Shown here piece after piece: positions 34,555-45,581 of a stretch of 64,000 nt of DNA. Origin of the DNA: an uncultured Eubacteriales bacterium (GTDB taxonomy: Bacteria; Bacillota; Clostridia; Lachnospirales; Lachnospiraceae). The translations under genes and the position numbers were made by a program. How positions within the stretch are numbered: position 1 is the stretch's first letter; every line of letters begins with the position of its first letter. Under the pieces are notes generated by a model that was given only the letters and a program-made list of their open reading frames with translations, ran no database searches and was not told the DNA's origin. The stretch lies in NCBI GenBank assembly GCA_900315015.1, contig OMXJ01000004.1, positions 62,001-126,000 of the forward strand. The letters are read 5' to 3'.

Positions 34555-36393
34555 ATGGCGGTTAGAAAGGCGGCAGCAAAGGCAGGAAAGATGGCATCTG
34601 CAAAGAAGACGGCAAAGGCGGGAGCAGTTAAAAAGAGCGCAGTAAAAAAGAGCGGAGCTGATAAAAATGCAGAAAATGGCAAGGAAATGTCAGCTAAAGT
34701 AAATAGTGCTATAGCTGATGAATTAGGAAAAGAACTTAAGACTACTCTTGTAGAACCAGCAGAAAAGGTAATTGTAATAGGACATAAGAATCCAGATACA
34801 GACTCAATCTGCTCAGCGATAGGCTATGCAAATTTTAAGAGCCAGGTGACTGGCAAGAGATATGTGCCATACCGCGCAGGCGAGCTGAATTCAGAGACTG
34901 AGTATGTATTAAAGAGATTAGGAGTTGAGGTCCCTCAGTATATGGAAAATGTTGCGACTCAGCTTCGTGACATAGAATATCGCTATACTCCTGGAGTTGA
35001 TCCAAGTATTTCACTAAAAAAGGCCTGGAATATCTTAAATGATGAGAGCCTTTATACTCTTCCTATCACAGAAGGAAAGAAGTTAAAGGGAATCATTACC
35101 GTAGGAGGAATAGCTCATTCATATATGGAGAGCTTTGACTCTGACATACTAGCTCAGGCAGAAACTCCGGTTAAAAATGTAATAGAGACCATAGACGGAA
35201 AGCTGATAGTAGGAGATGCAGAGGCTGTAATTACTAAAGGAAAGGTGCTTATAGCAGCAGCAAATCCAGATCTCATGGAGGATTATATCAAGGAAAATGA
35301 CATAGTCATCCTCGGAAATAGATATGAATCGCAGCTTTGTGCCATTGAAATGAGCGCAGGAATAATAATTGTCTGCGAAGGTGCAAAGATATCAATGACA
35401 ATAAAGACCTTAGCAAAAGAAAAGGGCTGCATGATCATCTCTACGCCTTATGACACCTATACAGTAGCTCGTCTTATGAATCAGAGCATGCCAATAGGTC
35501 ATTTCATGGTAAGAGAAGAGCTGATAAAGTTCAAGACGGGCGATTTTGTAGATTATGCGCGTGAAATCATGGCCCAGAACAGAAACAGAGATTTCCCTAT
35601 CGAGAATCACTTAGGGGAATATTGCGGAATGGTCAGCAGACGTAATCTTCTTAATATGCGCCGCAAGAAGGTAATATTAGTAGACCATAATGAAAAGACC
35701 CAGGCAGTAGATGGAATAGAGGATGCAGAGCTTCTTGAAATCATCGACCATCATAGACTTGGAACAGTTACGACCCTTGGCCCGGTTTACTTTAGAAACG
35801 AGCCTCTTGGCTGTACTGCAACCATTATTCTAAAGATGTATAAGGAAAACTGCATTGTTCCGGATAAGAAAACTGCAGGTCTTCTTTGTGCGGCAATTCT
35901 TTCAGATACTCTTATGTTCCGTTCACCTACCTGCACACCTCTTGATGAGGCATCAGCAAAGGAACTTGCTGAAATAGCAGGAATCAATATACTTGAGTTT
36001 GCAGAGGCAATGTTTACTGCAGGCAGCAATCTTGGAAATAAGAGCCAGGAAGAAATATTCTATCAGGATTTCAAGAAGTATTCTTCAGAGAATATGAATT
36101 TTGGTGTAGGCCAGATAAGTTCACTTAATAAGATAGAACTAGATGAAATCAAGAAGAAAATACTTCCATATATGCAAAAGAAGCTTAAGGAACGCGAGCT
36201 TGACATGATTTTCTATCTCCTTACAGACATTATAAATGAGACAAGTGAAGTAATATTTGTTGGAGATAATGCAGCCAATCTTTTAAAGAATGCCTTTGGA
36301 GTAGAAGCAGATGAAGAAAGCGCTATCTTAAAGGGAATAGTATCTAGAAAGAAGCAGTTCATACCTGCGCTTGTAGGTCAGCTTCAGCAGTAA
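34555..36393 (+). CDS. Family II inorganic pyrophosphatase with CBS-DRTGG insert and basic N-terminal tail
   Basis: This manganese-dependent pyrophosphatase hydrolyses pyrophosphate. The catalytic DHH domain has GHKNPDTDS (residues 76-84), the IIDHHR motif (D398-H399-H400) and the C-terminal DHHA2 part ending in SRKKQ near residue 600. The regulatory insert (about residues 125-375) has two CBS halves around a DRTGG domain, the nucleotide-regulated form known from clostridia. Unusual is a 45-residue Lys/Ala-rich tail at the start (AKKTAKAGAVKKSAVKK), resembling histone H1 tails. AGGAGG lies 6 bp before the ATG, so the tail is translated. The gene at 36401 follows directly. Confidence 0.92.
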   Translation: MAVRKAAAKAGKMASAKKTAKAGAVKKSAVKKSGADKNAENGKEMSAKVNSAIADELGKELKTTLVEPAEKVIVIGHKNPDTDSICSAIGYANFKSQVTGKRYVPYRAGELNSETEYVLKRLGVEVPQYMENVATQLRDIEYRYTPGVDPSISLKKAWNILNDESLYTLPITEGKKLKGIITVGGIAHSYMESFDSDILAQAETPVKNVIETIDGKLIVGDAEAVITKGKVLIAAANPDLMEDYIKENDIVILGNRYESQLCAIEMSAGIIIVCEGAKISMTIKTLAKEKGCMIISTPYDTYTVARLMNQSMPIGHFMVREELIKFKTGDFVDYAREIMAQNRNRDFPIENHLGEYCGMVSRRNLLNMRRKKVILVDHNEKTQAVDGIEDAELLEIIDHHRLGTVTTLGPVYFRNEPLGCTATIILKMYKENCIVPDKKTAGLLCAAILSDTLMFRSPTCTPLDEASAKELAEIAGINILEFAEAMFTAGSNLGNKSQEEIFYQDFKKYSSENMNFGVGQISSLNKIELDEIKKKILPYMQKKLKERELDMIFYLLTDIINETSEVIFVGDNAANLLKNAFGVEADEESAILKGIVSRKKQFIPALVGQLQQ

Positions 36394-36400
36394 AGAAGTA

Positions 36401-36907
36401 ATGAAATTAGAAAGGCTGGTAAGAGGCGGGGCTATTTTAGAAAATGTAAAAACTAAAGCCGCCGAGAATTATATGATAAAGTATTGTGCCCAGCAGGGCG
36501 TTGAGAGCAAATTAAGGTTCAATGATTTTCTATCGCCTATGATTTCAGATTTTGAATGTGCATATGTATGCGGAAAGTTCGCTTATATCTTCGGAATAGA
36601 GCTTAATGAGGTGGAGGAAGAATTTGTAAATGAGCACACCTCGGAAAAGATGGTTAAGAAGGTGATAGAATTTAAGGACCTGTATCCAGTAATAATGGAA
36701 AGGGTCAATGCGCTAACTGAGGATGAAATATCTGAGATGACAGCACATAACCAGAACATGGTAAAGCTGATAAAAGGCTATAAGACAAGAGGCTTTTATC
36801 ACAGCTATGGCGGGGCAGTGGAGGATGAAGTCGAAAAGCCGCAGCCTGATGAAGTAACAGAAATAATAAAGTTAGGAGTAGAAGTAGCTAGTAAGGAAAA
36901 TGAATGA
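36401..36907 (+). CDS. Unrecognised 168-residue protein
   Basis: This is a soluble, mostly helical, acidic protein. There is no signal peptide or membrane segment. The C-terminal 30 residues are charged and probably flexible (VEDEVEKPQPDEVTEI). It starts 8 bp after the pyrophosphatase gene, whose end supplies the AAAGAAG stretch, and overlaps the VanZ gene by 8 bp, so it is part of this operon. I do not recognise a family. Confidence 0.72.
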   Translation: MKLERLVRGGAILENVKTKAAENYMIKYCAQQGVESKLRFNDFLSPMISDFECAYVCGKFAYIFGIELNEVEEEFVNEHTSEKMVKKVIEFKDLYPVIMERVNALTEDEISEMTAHNQNMVKLIKGYKTRGFYHSYGGAVEDEVEKPQPDEVTEIIKLGVEVASKENE

Positions 36908-37424
36908 TAATATTTTTGAAAGCTTTGAGGGATGGGCCCTTAGCAAAATAAAAAAGATACGAAGAATTCTATTTATCCTTATAATAGTATTAATGATCCT
37001 GATATTCTGGTTTTCGTCAAGAAATGCAGATGAATCTTCAAACCAGAGCGGATTGCTCCTTAAAATAGCACTAGATCTGACACCGGAACTGAAGAAGGTT
37101 GATACTTCAATACTTGAGCACTTTTTGAGAAAGGGAGCGCATATGTTTGAATATTTTGTGCTGTGCATTTTATCTGTCACATATATTCTTACATTTGGAA
37201 AAGCAAGGAAAAATAGGAAATGGCTTCTTATGGCTCTTTTGGTCTGTCTATTTTATGCCTCGACAGATGAATTCCATCAGCGCTTTGTACCTGGAAGATG
37301 GGGCTGTGTTACGGATGTATGTGTGGACCTTACAGGAGCGACGATAGGATTCTTATTATATATGTTGATGCTTAGGATATATGGATTATATAGAAATGGC
37401 TTAATAGTCGGGGAAATTGATTAA
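36900..37424 (+). CDS. VanZ-family membrane protein
   Basis: The 174-residue protein has four hydrophobic segments (about residues 23-40, 80-100, 110-122, 142-160). The VanZ pattern is present: IFWFSSR after the first segment, FLRKGAHMFEYFVL, YASTDEFHQRFVPGRWG and DVCVDLTGATIG. VanZ itself gives low-level teicoplanin resistance, but chromosomal relatives are widespread and have no settled role. It overlaps the unknown gene before it, and its stop codon lies two bases before the start of rarA. Confidence 0.9.
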   Translation: MNDNIFESFEGWALSKIKKIRRILFILIIVLMILIFWFSSRNADESSNQSGLLLKIALDLTPELKKVDTSILEHFLRKGAHMFEYFVLCILSVTYILTFGKARKNRKWLLMALLVCLFYASTDEFHQRFVPGRWGCVTDVCVDLTGATIGFLLYMLMLRIYGLYRNGLIVGEID

Positions 37425-37425
37425 T

Positions 37426-38757
37426 ATGGATTTATTTGAATACATGCTAGAGAAAAATAAGGACAATGAATCTCCGCTTGCTGCGAGGATGCGTCCTAAG
37501 ACTCTTGATGAAGTAATAGGACAAGAGCATATAATCGGAAAGGATAAGCTGCTCTATAGAGCAATAAAGGCGGATAAGCTGAGCAGTGTTATCTTTTACG
37601 GGCCTCCGGGCACTGGAAAAACAACGCTTGCAAGAGTTATCGCAAATAGCACAAGCTCGGAATTTGTCCAGTTAAATGCTACAACTGCCGGAAAAAAGGA
37701 CATGGAAGAGGCAGTAGAAAATGCCAAAAAGCTTGTAGCCGGACATAATAAAAAGACAATATTATTTGTAGATGAGATACACCGCTTTAATAAAGGTCAG
37801 CAGGATTACCTGCTGCCATTTGTAGAGGATGGCACGATAATTCTCATAGGAGCAACTACGGAGAATCCCTTCTATGAGGTAAATAGCGCTCTTATATCAA
37901 GATCTACGGTGTTTCAGTTAAAACAGCTTACTAAAGAAAATATCAAGTCCATCTTAAAAAGAGCAATAGAGGATGAAAAAAGAGGACTTGGAATATATAA
38001 GGCAAAGCTGGAGGAGGAGGCTTCTGATTTTCTTGCAGAGCAATCTGACGGCGATGCCAGAAGAGCTCTTAATGCACTAGAGCTGGCGGTGCTTACAACC
38101 GAAAAAAATGAAGAAGGCGTAATTGATATTACCTTGAAAATTGCCTCGGACTGCATACAGAGAAAGGTATTAAGATATGATAAGACAGGTGAAAATCACT
38201 ACGATACCATATCGGCCTTTATAAAAAGCATGAGAGGCTCGGACCCTGATGCGGTAGTTTATTATCTGGCAAAAATGCTAGAAGCAGGGGAGCAGCCGGA
38301 GTTTATAGCAAGAAGAATTCAGATATGTGCGGCAGAGGATGTAGGAAATGCAGACCCAATGGCAACTGTGCTTGCAAATGCAGCCTTTCAGGCAGTAATG
38401 GGAATAGGAATGCCAGAGGCTAGGATAATACTCTCACAGGCAGCAGTTTATGTGGCCTATGCCCCAAAAAGCAACGCTTCCTACAACGCAATAAATAAGG
38501 CACTTGAATTTGTGCGCACCCATGAATCGGTACCAATCCCTAATCACCTTCATAATTCTAATTACGAGGGCGAAAAGAAACTGGGAAATGGAATCGGCTA
38601 TAAATATGCGCATGACTATAAGAATCATTATGTAAAGCAGCAGTATCTGCCTGATGAATATAAGGATGAGAAGTTTATAGAGCTTACCGGAAATGGTTAC
38701 GAAAAGGAAATGCAGGCTCTCTATAAAAAAATCAGGAAGGAAGGTGAGGAGCAGTAA
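37426..38757 (+). CDS. rarA: Replication-associated recombination protein A (RarA/MgsA)
   Basis: RarA is an AAA+ ATPase that works at stalled replication forks. I start it at the ATG at 37426 (GGGG about ten bases upstream), giving 443 residues. Motifs are LAARMRPKTLDEVIGQEHI, Walker A GPPGTGKTT, Walker B ILFVDEIHRFNKGQQD, sensor-1 IGATTENPFYEV, the arginine-finger ALISRSTVF, and SDGDARRALNALE. The C-terminal tetramerisation part holds AAEDVGNADPMA and the HLHNSNYEG motif. All are typical of the family. Confidence 0.96.
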   Translation: MDLFEYMLEKNKDNESPLAARMRPKTLDEVIGQEHIIGKDKLLYRAIKADKLSSVIFYGPPGTGKTTLARVIANSTSSEFVQLNATTAGKKDMEEAVENAKKLVAGHNKKTILFVDEIHRFNKGQQDYLLPFVEDGTIILIGATTENPFYEVNSALISRSTVFQLKQLTKENIKSILKRAIEDEKRGLGIYKAKLEEEASDFLAEQSDGDARRALNALELAVLTTEKNEEGVIDITLKIASDCIQRKVLRYDKTGENHYDTISAFIKSMRGSDPDAVVYYLAKMLEAGEQPEFIARRIQICAAEDVGNADPMATVLANAAFQAVMGIGMPEARIILSQAAVYVAYAPKSNASYNAINKALEFVRTHESVPIPNHLHNSNYEGEKKLGNGIGYKYAHDYKNHYVKQQYLPDEYKDEKFIELTGNGYEKEMQALYKKIRKEGEEQ

Positions 38758-38760
38758 AAT

Positions 38761-39066
38761 ATGAAGAATTTTAAAAGAATAATGGCGTGGATTGCGCTTA
38801 TATTAATAGTTGGAATGTATGCTTTCTCATTTTGGGCAGCCTTTCACGACAGAACGGCCGGAAGAAGATGGTTCATGGCCAGCATACTAACAACAGTATT
38901 TGTGCCTATTCTCGTATACATAATCATAAGGTCTTACTCCATCATGCAAGAGCGCAGAAAGAACGGTGTCAGCATGAGAGATCTCATGAAAATGAAGAAG
39001 GAATTAAAAGAGCAGGAAAAAAAAGGTGTAAAAAATAAGGAGACTAAAAAAGAAGAAAAAAATTAA
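38761..39066 (+). CDS. Small two-segment membrane protein
   Basis: The 101-residue protein has hydrophobic segments at about residues 8-27 and 38-58, then a charged cytoplasmic tail dominated by Lys and Glu (KKELKEQEKKGVKNKETKK). It starts 3 bp after rarA, with GGTGAGGAG upstream, so it is read with it. It is not AtpI despite its place before the ATP synthase operon: AtpI-type proteins have more segments, and a promoter separates the two. Function unknown. Confidence 0.75.
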   Translation: MKNFKRIMAWIALILIVGMYAFSFWAAFHDRTAGRRWFMASILTTVFVPILVYIIIRSYSIMQERRKNGVSMRDLMKMKKELKEQEKKGVKNKETKKEEKN

Positions 39067-39073
39067 TGAGAGC

Positions 39074-39102
39074 TTGAAAAATTAAAGATATAGGCTTATA
39101 AT
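39074..39102 (+). promoter_or_regulatory. Promoter of the ATP synthase operon
   Basis: TTGAAA at 39074-39079, a 17-bp spacer and TATAAT at 39097-39102. No other consensus promoter is obvious inside the operon. Confidence 0.82.
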
Positions 39103-39157
39103 AACGAAGGATTTAGTGGGGTTAAAGATAAAGACGGGAAAGGAGGTCATCATCTGC

Positions 39158-39838
39158 ATGATAATATTATCTGAAAAGGAAGATCTAGGTTCGGTCATAG
39201 TTGAAAAGCTGAACTGTAAAAATGTCTTCACCATATTCGGGATAGGAGTATCCGAGGCGGTGGTGGTTACCTGGATAATAATGGCTGTTATTTTGATAGT
39301 GAGTCTGATACTTACGCATAATCTAAAGGTTGAGAATCCGGGAAAAAAGCAGCTTTTTGCAGAAGCGGCAGTTGAATGGCTAGACAAATTAATAGGAGAC
39401 ATATTGGGAAAAGAAGCAAGAGAATATACTGACTATCTTATTACGGTAATAATATATCTTGGATTTGCAAATTTGATAGGGATGTTCGGCTTCAAGCCTC
39501 CAACGAAGGATTTAAGAGTTACGGCGGCGTTAGCGTTGATGAGTATAGTGCTCATAGAGGCAGCCTGCATCAGGAAAAAGAAGCTTAAAGGCTTTTTAAA
39601 GAGCATGAGGAATCCGATGAATATCCTAGAGCTAGGAATAAAGCCATTATCGCTTTGTATGCGACTCTTTGGTAATGTACTTGGAGCTTATGTCATCATG
39701 ACACTTATTGATGAAACAACTCATGTATTTTTCCCTGTAGTAGCAAGTATGTACTTTGATGTATTTGATGGACTTATACAGGCATACATATTTGTATTCC
39801 TAACAGGAATGTTTATACAGGAACAGGTAGAAGATTAA
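39158..39838 (+). CDS. atpB: ATP synthase Fo subunit a
   Basis: Subunit a forms the ion half-channels next to the c-ring. I start it at the ATG at 39158, about 11 bases after AAAGGAGG, giving 226 residues; a GTG at 39116 is less likely. The protein has about five membrane segments. The essential arginine lies in SLCMRLFGNVLGAYVIM, and the last segment reads FDGLIQAYIFVFLTGMFI, as in other bacterial a subunits. It is the first gene of the operon; no atpI is visible. Confidence 0.95.
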   Translation: MIILSEKEDLGSVIVEKLNCKNVFTIFGIGVSEAVVVTWIIMAVILIVSLILTHNLKVENPGKKQLFAEAAVEWLDKLIGDILGKEAREYTDYLITVIIYLGFANLIGMFGFKPPTKDLRVTAALALMSIVLIEAACIRKKKLKGFLKSMRNPMNILELGIKPLSLCMRLFGNVLGAYVIMTLIDETTHVFFPVVASMYFDVFDGLIQAYIFVFLTGMFIQEQVED

Positions 39839-39882
39839 ATAAAAAAATTATATAGCCAAAAGGCAGAAAAGGAGATAAATCT

Positions 39883-40116
39883 ATGAATCCAAATTCGGTT
39901 ATAGCAATTGCAGCTGCACTTGCAGCAATGGTAGGTATCGGTGCAGGAATAGGTCTTGGCATCGCAACAGCAAAGGCGGCAGAGGCGGTAGCCCGTCAGC
40001 CGGAAGCAGATGGTAAGATAATGAAGGTACTGCTTCTTGGTGGAGCGCTTGCAGAAGCAACGGCAGTTTATGGTCTTGTAGTAGCTCTTGTTATCGTTCT
40101 TCTCTTAAAGTCTTGA
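39883..40116 (+). CDS. atpE: ATP synthase Fo subunit c
   Basis: The 77-residue hairpin of two membrane helices forms the rotor ring. The loop is ARQPEADGK and the ion-carrying carboxylate is Glu58 in LAEATAVYGLVVAL. Compared with the Na+-binding c subunit of Ilyobacter tartaricus, the glutamine ligand (Q32) is Leu25 here and the serine after the glutamate is Ala59. This suggests a proton-driven ring. AAAGGAG precedes the ATG. It lies between atpB and the fused b-delta-alpha gene. Confidence 0.97.
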   Translation: MNPNSVIAIAAALAAMVGIGAGIGLGIATAKAAEAVARQPEADGKIMKVLLLGGALAEATAVYGLVVALVIVLLLKS

Positions 40117-40154
40117 TTTAAGCTTAAAATAATTATCAAAAGGGAGGCAATAAA

Positions 40155-42491
40155 ATGCTATCACTTGAACCGATGAATATACTCTTTACAGTAATAAATG
40201 TTTTAATACTGTTTGTTATTGTAAGGTTTGCTTTATTAAAGCCTATTCGCAAGATAATTGCAGAAAGAAAAAAGCTCATAGAAGATACCAAGGCAGAAGC
40301 TGAAAAGTCTAAAGAAGAAGCAGCAAAGCTGGTTCAGGACAAGGAAGCAGAGCTTGCAAAGGTAGATGAGGAAAAGAAGGTCATTATTTCAGAAGCTAAG
40401 TCAAAGGCCATGTCAGATGGTGAAAAGATAGTAGCACAGGCGACGGCAAAGGCGGAGGAAATAAAGAAAAAGGCTGAATTTTCTGGTAAAGAGACTCATG
40501 ACAGAATGATAGCTCAGGTAAGCAGAGAAATTACCGAGCTTGCAACAAAGGCAGCAGAGGAAGTAGCTAGCAAGAATACTTTAAAGCCTTCTCAAAATGC
40601 AGTAAAGACTGTATATGATGAGTTCGTTGAAAATGCAGCAGAAGATAAGGCTAGGACTTTGGAAAAGTCAGAAAAATCTGACGAAAAGGAAGAGCCAAAT
40701 GCAGAACTTATTTATGTTGAAAAGCCGGATGCAGTACATCTTGCAGCACTTTCGAATATAGTAGCTGAAAAAACAGGCCTTAAGAATGTGCGCTTTAAAT
40801 TAACAGAAGATAAGAGCATCGGCGATGGCTTCATAATAAGAACAGCCGAGCATGAATTTGACTGGAGCAAATCAGGAAGACTTGCTTCACTCAAAAAAAA
40901 AATAGAGGATGAAATCGCAAAGCTTACTAAGGATGCTAGAATAAACGGAAAGCTATTTGAAAGTGGGCAGGTAATCTCCATGATAAAGGAGAATATAAAT
41001 GGCTTTGCAGAAGGGGCTTTCTTAAGTACAGATCCAGCAGAAATAGGCTATGTAAAGACTGTAGGAGATGATATAGCACTTGTAAAGGGACTTAGACATG
41101 CAGAATATGGTGAAATCGTCATATTTGAAAACGGTGTCAAGGGAATGGTACAGGATGTTAAATCAGATGGAACAGTCGGAATCATCATACTTGGCGATGA
41201 TGAGAAAATCTATGAAGAATCAAAGGTAGTTCGTACTTATAAGATGGCCGGTGTACCAGTAGGTAATGGCTTCATCGGAAGAGTTGTAAATGCACTTGGT
41301 GAAAAAGTGGATGACGGCGAAGAAATAATTGCAGATGGCTATAGGGCAGTAGAGCAGCCAGCACCTGGAATCATAGATAGAAAGAGCGTTTCGGTTCCTT
41401 TGGAGACAGGTATTCTTTCAATAGATTCCATGTTCCCGGTAGGAAGAGGACAGCGTGAGCTTATAATCGGAGATAGACAGACAGGAAAGACAGCAATCGC
41501 AATAGATACCATCCTTAATCAGAAGGATAAGGACGTAATCTGTATTTACTGTGCAATCGGTCAGAAATCTTCAACTGTAGGTCAGGTGGTTCGTACACTC
41601 AAGAAGTATGGAGCAATGGATTATTCTATTGTAGTTAATTCTCCGGCTTCAGACCCGGCACCTCTTCAGTATATCGCGCCTTATTCAGCAACAACTATTG
41701 CAGAATATTTCATGTATGCAGGTAAAGACGTCCTTATTATTTACGACGATCTAAGTAAGCATGCAGTAGCATATAGAACAATATCACTTCTTCTTAAGCG
41801 TTCACCGGGACGTGAAGCTTATCCGGGAGATGTATTCTATCTTCATTCAAGACTGCTTGAGCGTTCAAGCAGACTTTCGGATGAACTTGGAGGTGGCTCA
41901 ATAACAGCACTTCCTATTATCGAAACACAGGCAGGTGATGTATCAGCATACATCCCTACCAACGTTATCTCGATTACAGATGGACAGATCTATCTTGAAT
42001 CGGATCTATTCAATTCAGGTATGCGTCCGGCTGTAAATGTAGGTCTTTCAGTATCGCGTGTAGGCGGTGCCGCACAGACAAAGGCAATGAAGAAGGCAGC
42101 AGGTTCGGTACGTATCGACCTTGCACAGTACCGTGAAATGCAGGTATTTACGCAGTTCTCATCTGACATGGATGATGCAACGATGAATCAGTTGAAATAC
42201 GGCGCAGATCTCATGGAGCTCTTAAAGCAGCCACAGTACCATGCGCTCAGCCTTACAGATCAGGTAGTTCTGCTTGTAGTAGCAACAAACAGAATACTTA
42301 TGAATGTGCCTACAGATGAAATATCAAGCTTTAAAGATAAACTTCTTGCGAAGTTCAGAAGTGAATATTCAGATATCTGCGAGGAAATAATAGTAGATAA
42401 GGATATATCAGAAGACCTTAAGGATAGGATAATAAAGGCGGCAGCAAAATATGTCGATGAATGTTATCCGCCTGAAAAGGTAAAAAAATAG
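40155..42491 (+). CDS. atpA: Fused ATP synthase subunits b, delta (C-terminal domain) and alpha
   Basis: One unbroken 778-codon frame covers three subunits that are normally separate. Residues 1 to about 160 are subunit b: a membrane segment (residues 8-27), then KPIRKIIAERKK and a long charged coiled coil. After a charged linker (about 160-182), residues about 183-257 match the C-terminal domain of delta (LSNIVAEKTGLKNVRFKLTE, IGDGFIIR, FDWSKSGRLASLKKKI); the six-helix N-terminal domain of delta is missing. From about residue 270 a complete alpha follows, with P-loop GDRQTGKT (439-446) and VSRVGGAAQ with R635. AGGGAGG precedes the ATG. The operon has no other b or delta gene. Confidence 0.93.
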   Translation: MLSLEPMNILFTVINVLILFVIVRFALLKPIRKIIAERKKLIEDTKAEAEKSKEEAAKLVQDKEAELAKVDEEKKVIISEAKSKAMSDGEKIVAQATAKAEEIKKKAEFSGKETHDRMIAQVSREITELATKAAEEVASKNTLKPSQNAVKTVYDEFVENAAEDKARTLEKSEKSDEKEEPNAELIYVEKPDAVHLAALSNIVAEKTGLKNVRFKLTEDKSIGDGFIIRTAEHEFDWSKSGRLASLKKKIEDEIAKLTKDARINGKLFESGQVISMIKENINGFAEGAFLSTDPAEIGYVKTVGDDIALVKGLRHAEYGEIVIFENGVKGMVQDVKSDGTVGIIILGDDEKIYEESKVVRTYKMAGVPVGNGFIGRVVNALGEKVDDGEEIIADGYRAVEQPAPGIIDRKSVSVPLETGILSIDSMFPVGRGQRELIIGDRQTGKTAIAIDTILNQKDKDVICIYCAIGQKSSTVGQVVRTLKKYGAMDYSIVVNSPASDPAPLQYIAPYSATTIAEYFMYAGKDVLIIYDDLSKHAVAYRTISLLLKRSPGREAYPGDVFYLHSRLLERSSRLSDELGGGSITALPIIETQAGDVSAYIPTNVISITDGQIYLESDLFNSGMRPAVNVGLSVSRVGGAAQTKAMKKAAGSVRIDLAQYREMQVFTQFSSDMDDATMNQLKYGADLMELLKQPQYHALSLTDQVVLLVVATNRILMNVPTDEISSFKDKLLAKFRSEYSDICEEIIVDKDISEDLKDRIIKAAAKYVDECYPPEKVKK

Positions 42492-42512
42492 AGAAAGGGG
42501 GCGTTATAGATT

Positions 42513-44957
<2,445 letters not shown>

Positions 44958-44959
<2 letters not shown>

Positions 44960-45437
44960 GAGTGAAATTCCTTTTAACTTGAGAATTCTTGCAACAGATC
45001 ATCCGATATATGATGGCTATGCCACCAGACTAGTATTTAAATCAACCGATGGCGGAATGGTAGGAATACTTGCACATCACTGCGATGAGCTTATCACCAT
45101 AGATGTAGGAGAAATGCAATATGATCCTGCACCAGAGCCGGGAAGTGAAGATAAAGAAGAAAATAAGGATTTTGACAGGTCAACTAAATATGTGTTAGCA
45201 GGTGAAGGCTTCATGCAGATAATAAACGGCAGAGTTACAGCCTTTGTAGAAACTGCAGAACGCCCGGATGAAATAGATGAAAAGAGAGCGCTGGATGCTC
45301 TTCATAGAGCAGAAGAAGCCATGGCAGGAAAGCGAATCATGGAAGATTATGCAATGACAGAAGCTAATATACAAAGAGCGCTTGCAAGAATTAGTGAAAA
45401 GCATAAGTTCTTCAGCAATATGAACAATGTAATATAA
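44958..45437 (+). CDS. atpC: ATP synthase F1 subunit epsilon with acidic insert
   Basis: Epsilon couples the shaft to the c-ring and can inhibit hydrolysis. The 159-residue protein has the N-terminal beta-sandwich (FNLRILATDHPIYDG, GMVGILAHHCDELITID) and the C-terminal helical pair (DEKRALDALHRAEEAM and so on). Between the strands lies an acidic insert (about residues 54-74, PAPEPGSEDKEENKDFDR), which the usual 130-140 residue epsilon lacks. Its ribosome-binding site and start are made from the last copy of the atpD 3'-end repeat. Confidence 0.92.
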
Positions 45438-45492
45438 AGCATTTGGGAAACCATGTTAATTGTTTGTATTGAAATGTCGTTTAAATTTTAAG

Positions 45493-45521
45493 TTGACTAA
45501 AAACTAAACAAGTGATATACT
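45493..45521 (+). promoter_or_regulatory. Promoter of the SEC-C gene with a palindrome over the -10 box
   Basis: TTGACT at 45493-45498, a 17-bp spacer and TATACT at 45516-45521. GTGAT (45512-45516) and ATCAC (45522-45526) form an inverted repeat around the -10 box that could be an operator. Confidence 0.75.
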
Positions 45522-45581
45522 AATCACGCAAAAAATAGCAAAAATGGGCACTAGTTAATGTGTCTTATGGAGGAGAGAACG

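Noticed and set aside
38761-39066. AtpI gene of the ATP synthase operon
   Set aside because: It has only two membrane segments and a charged tail, and a promoter lies between it and atpB.
40600-41000. Sequencing frameshift or missed stop as the cause of the b-delta-alpha fusion
   Set aside because: The frame stays open with normal codon use across linker, delta domain and alpha start; there is no second ribosome-binding site of good strength and no leftover delta N-terminal domain in another frame. It still merits resequencing.
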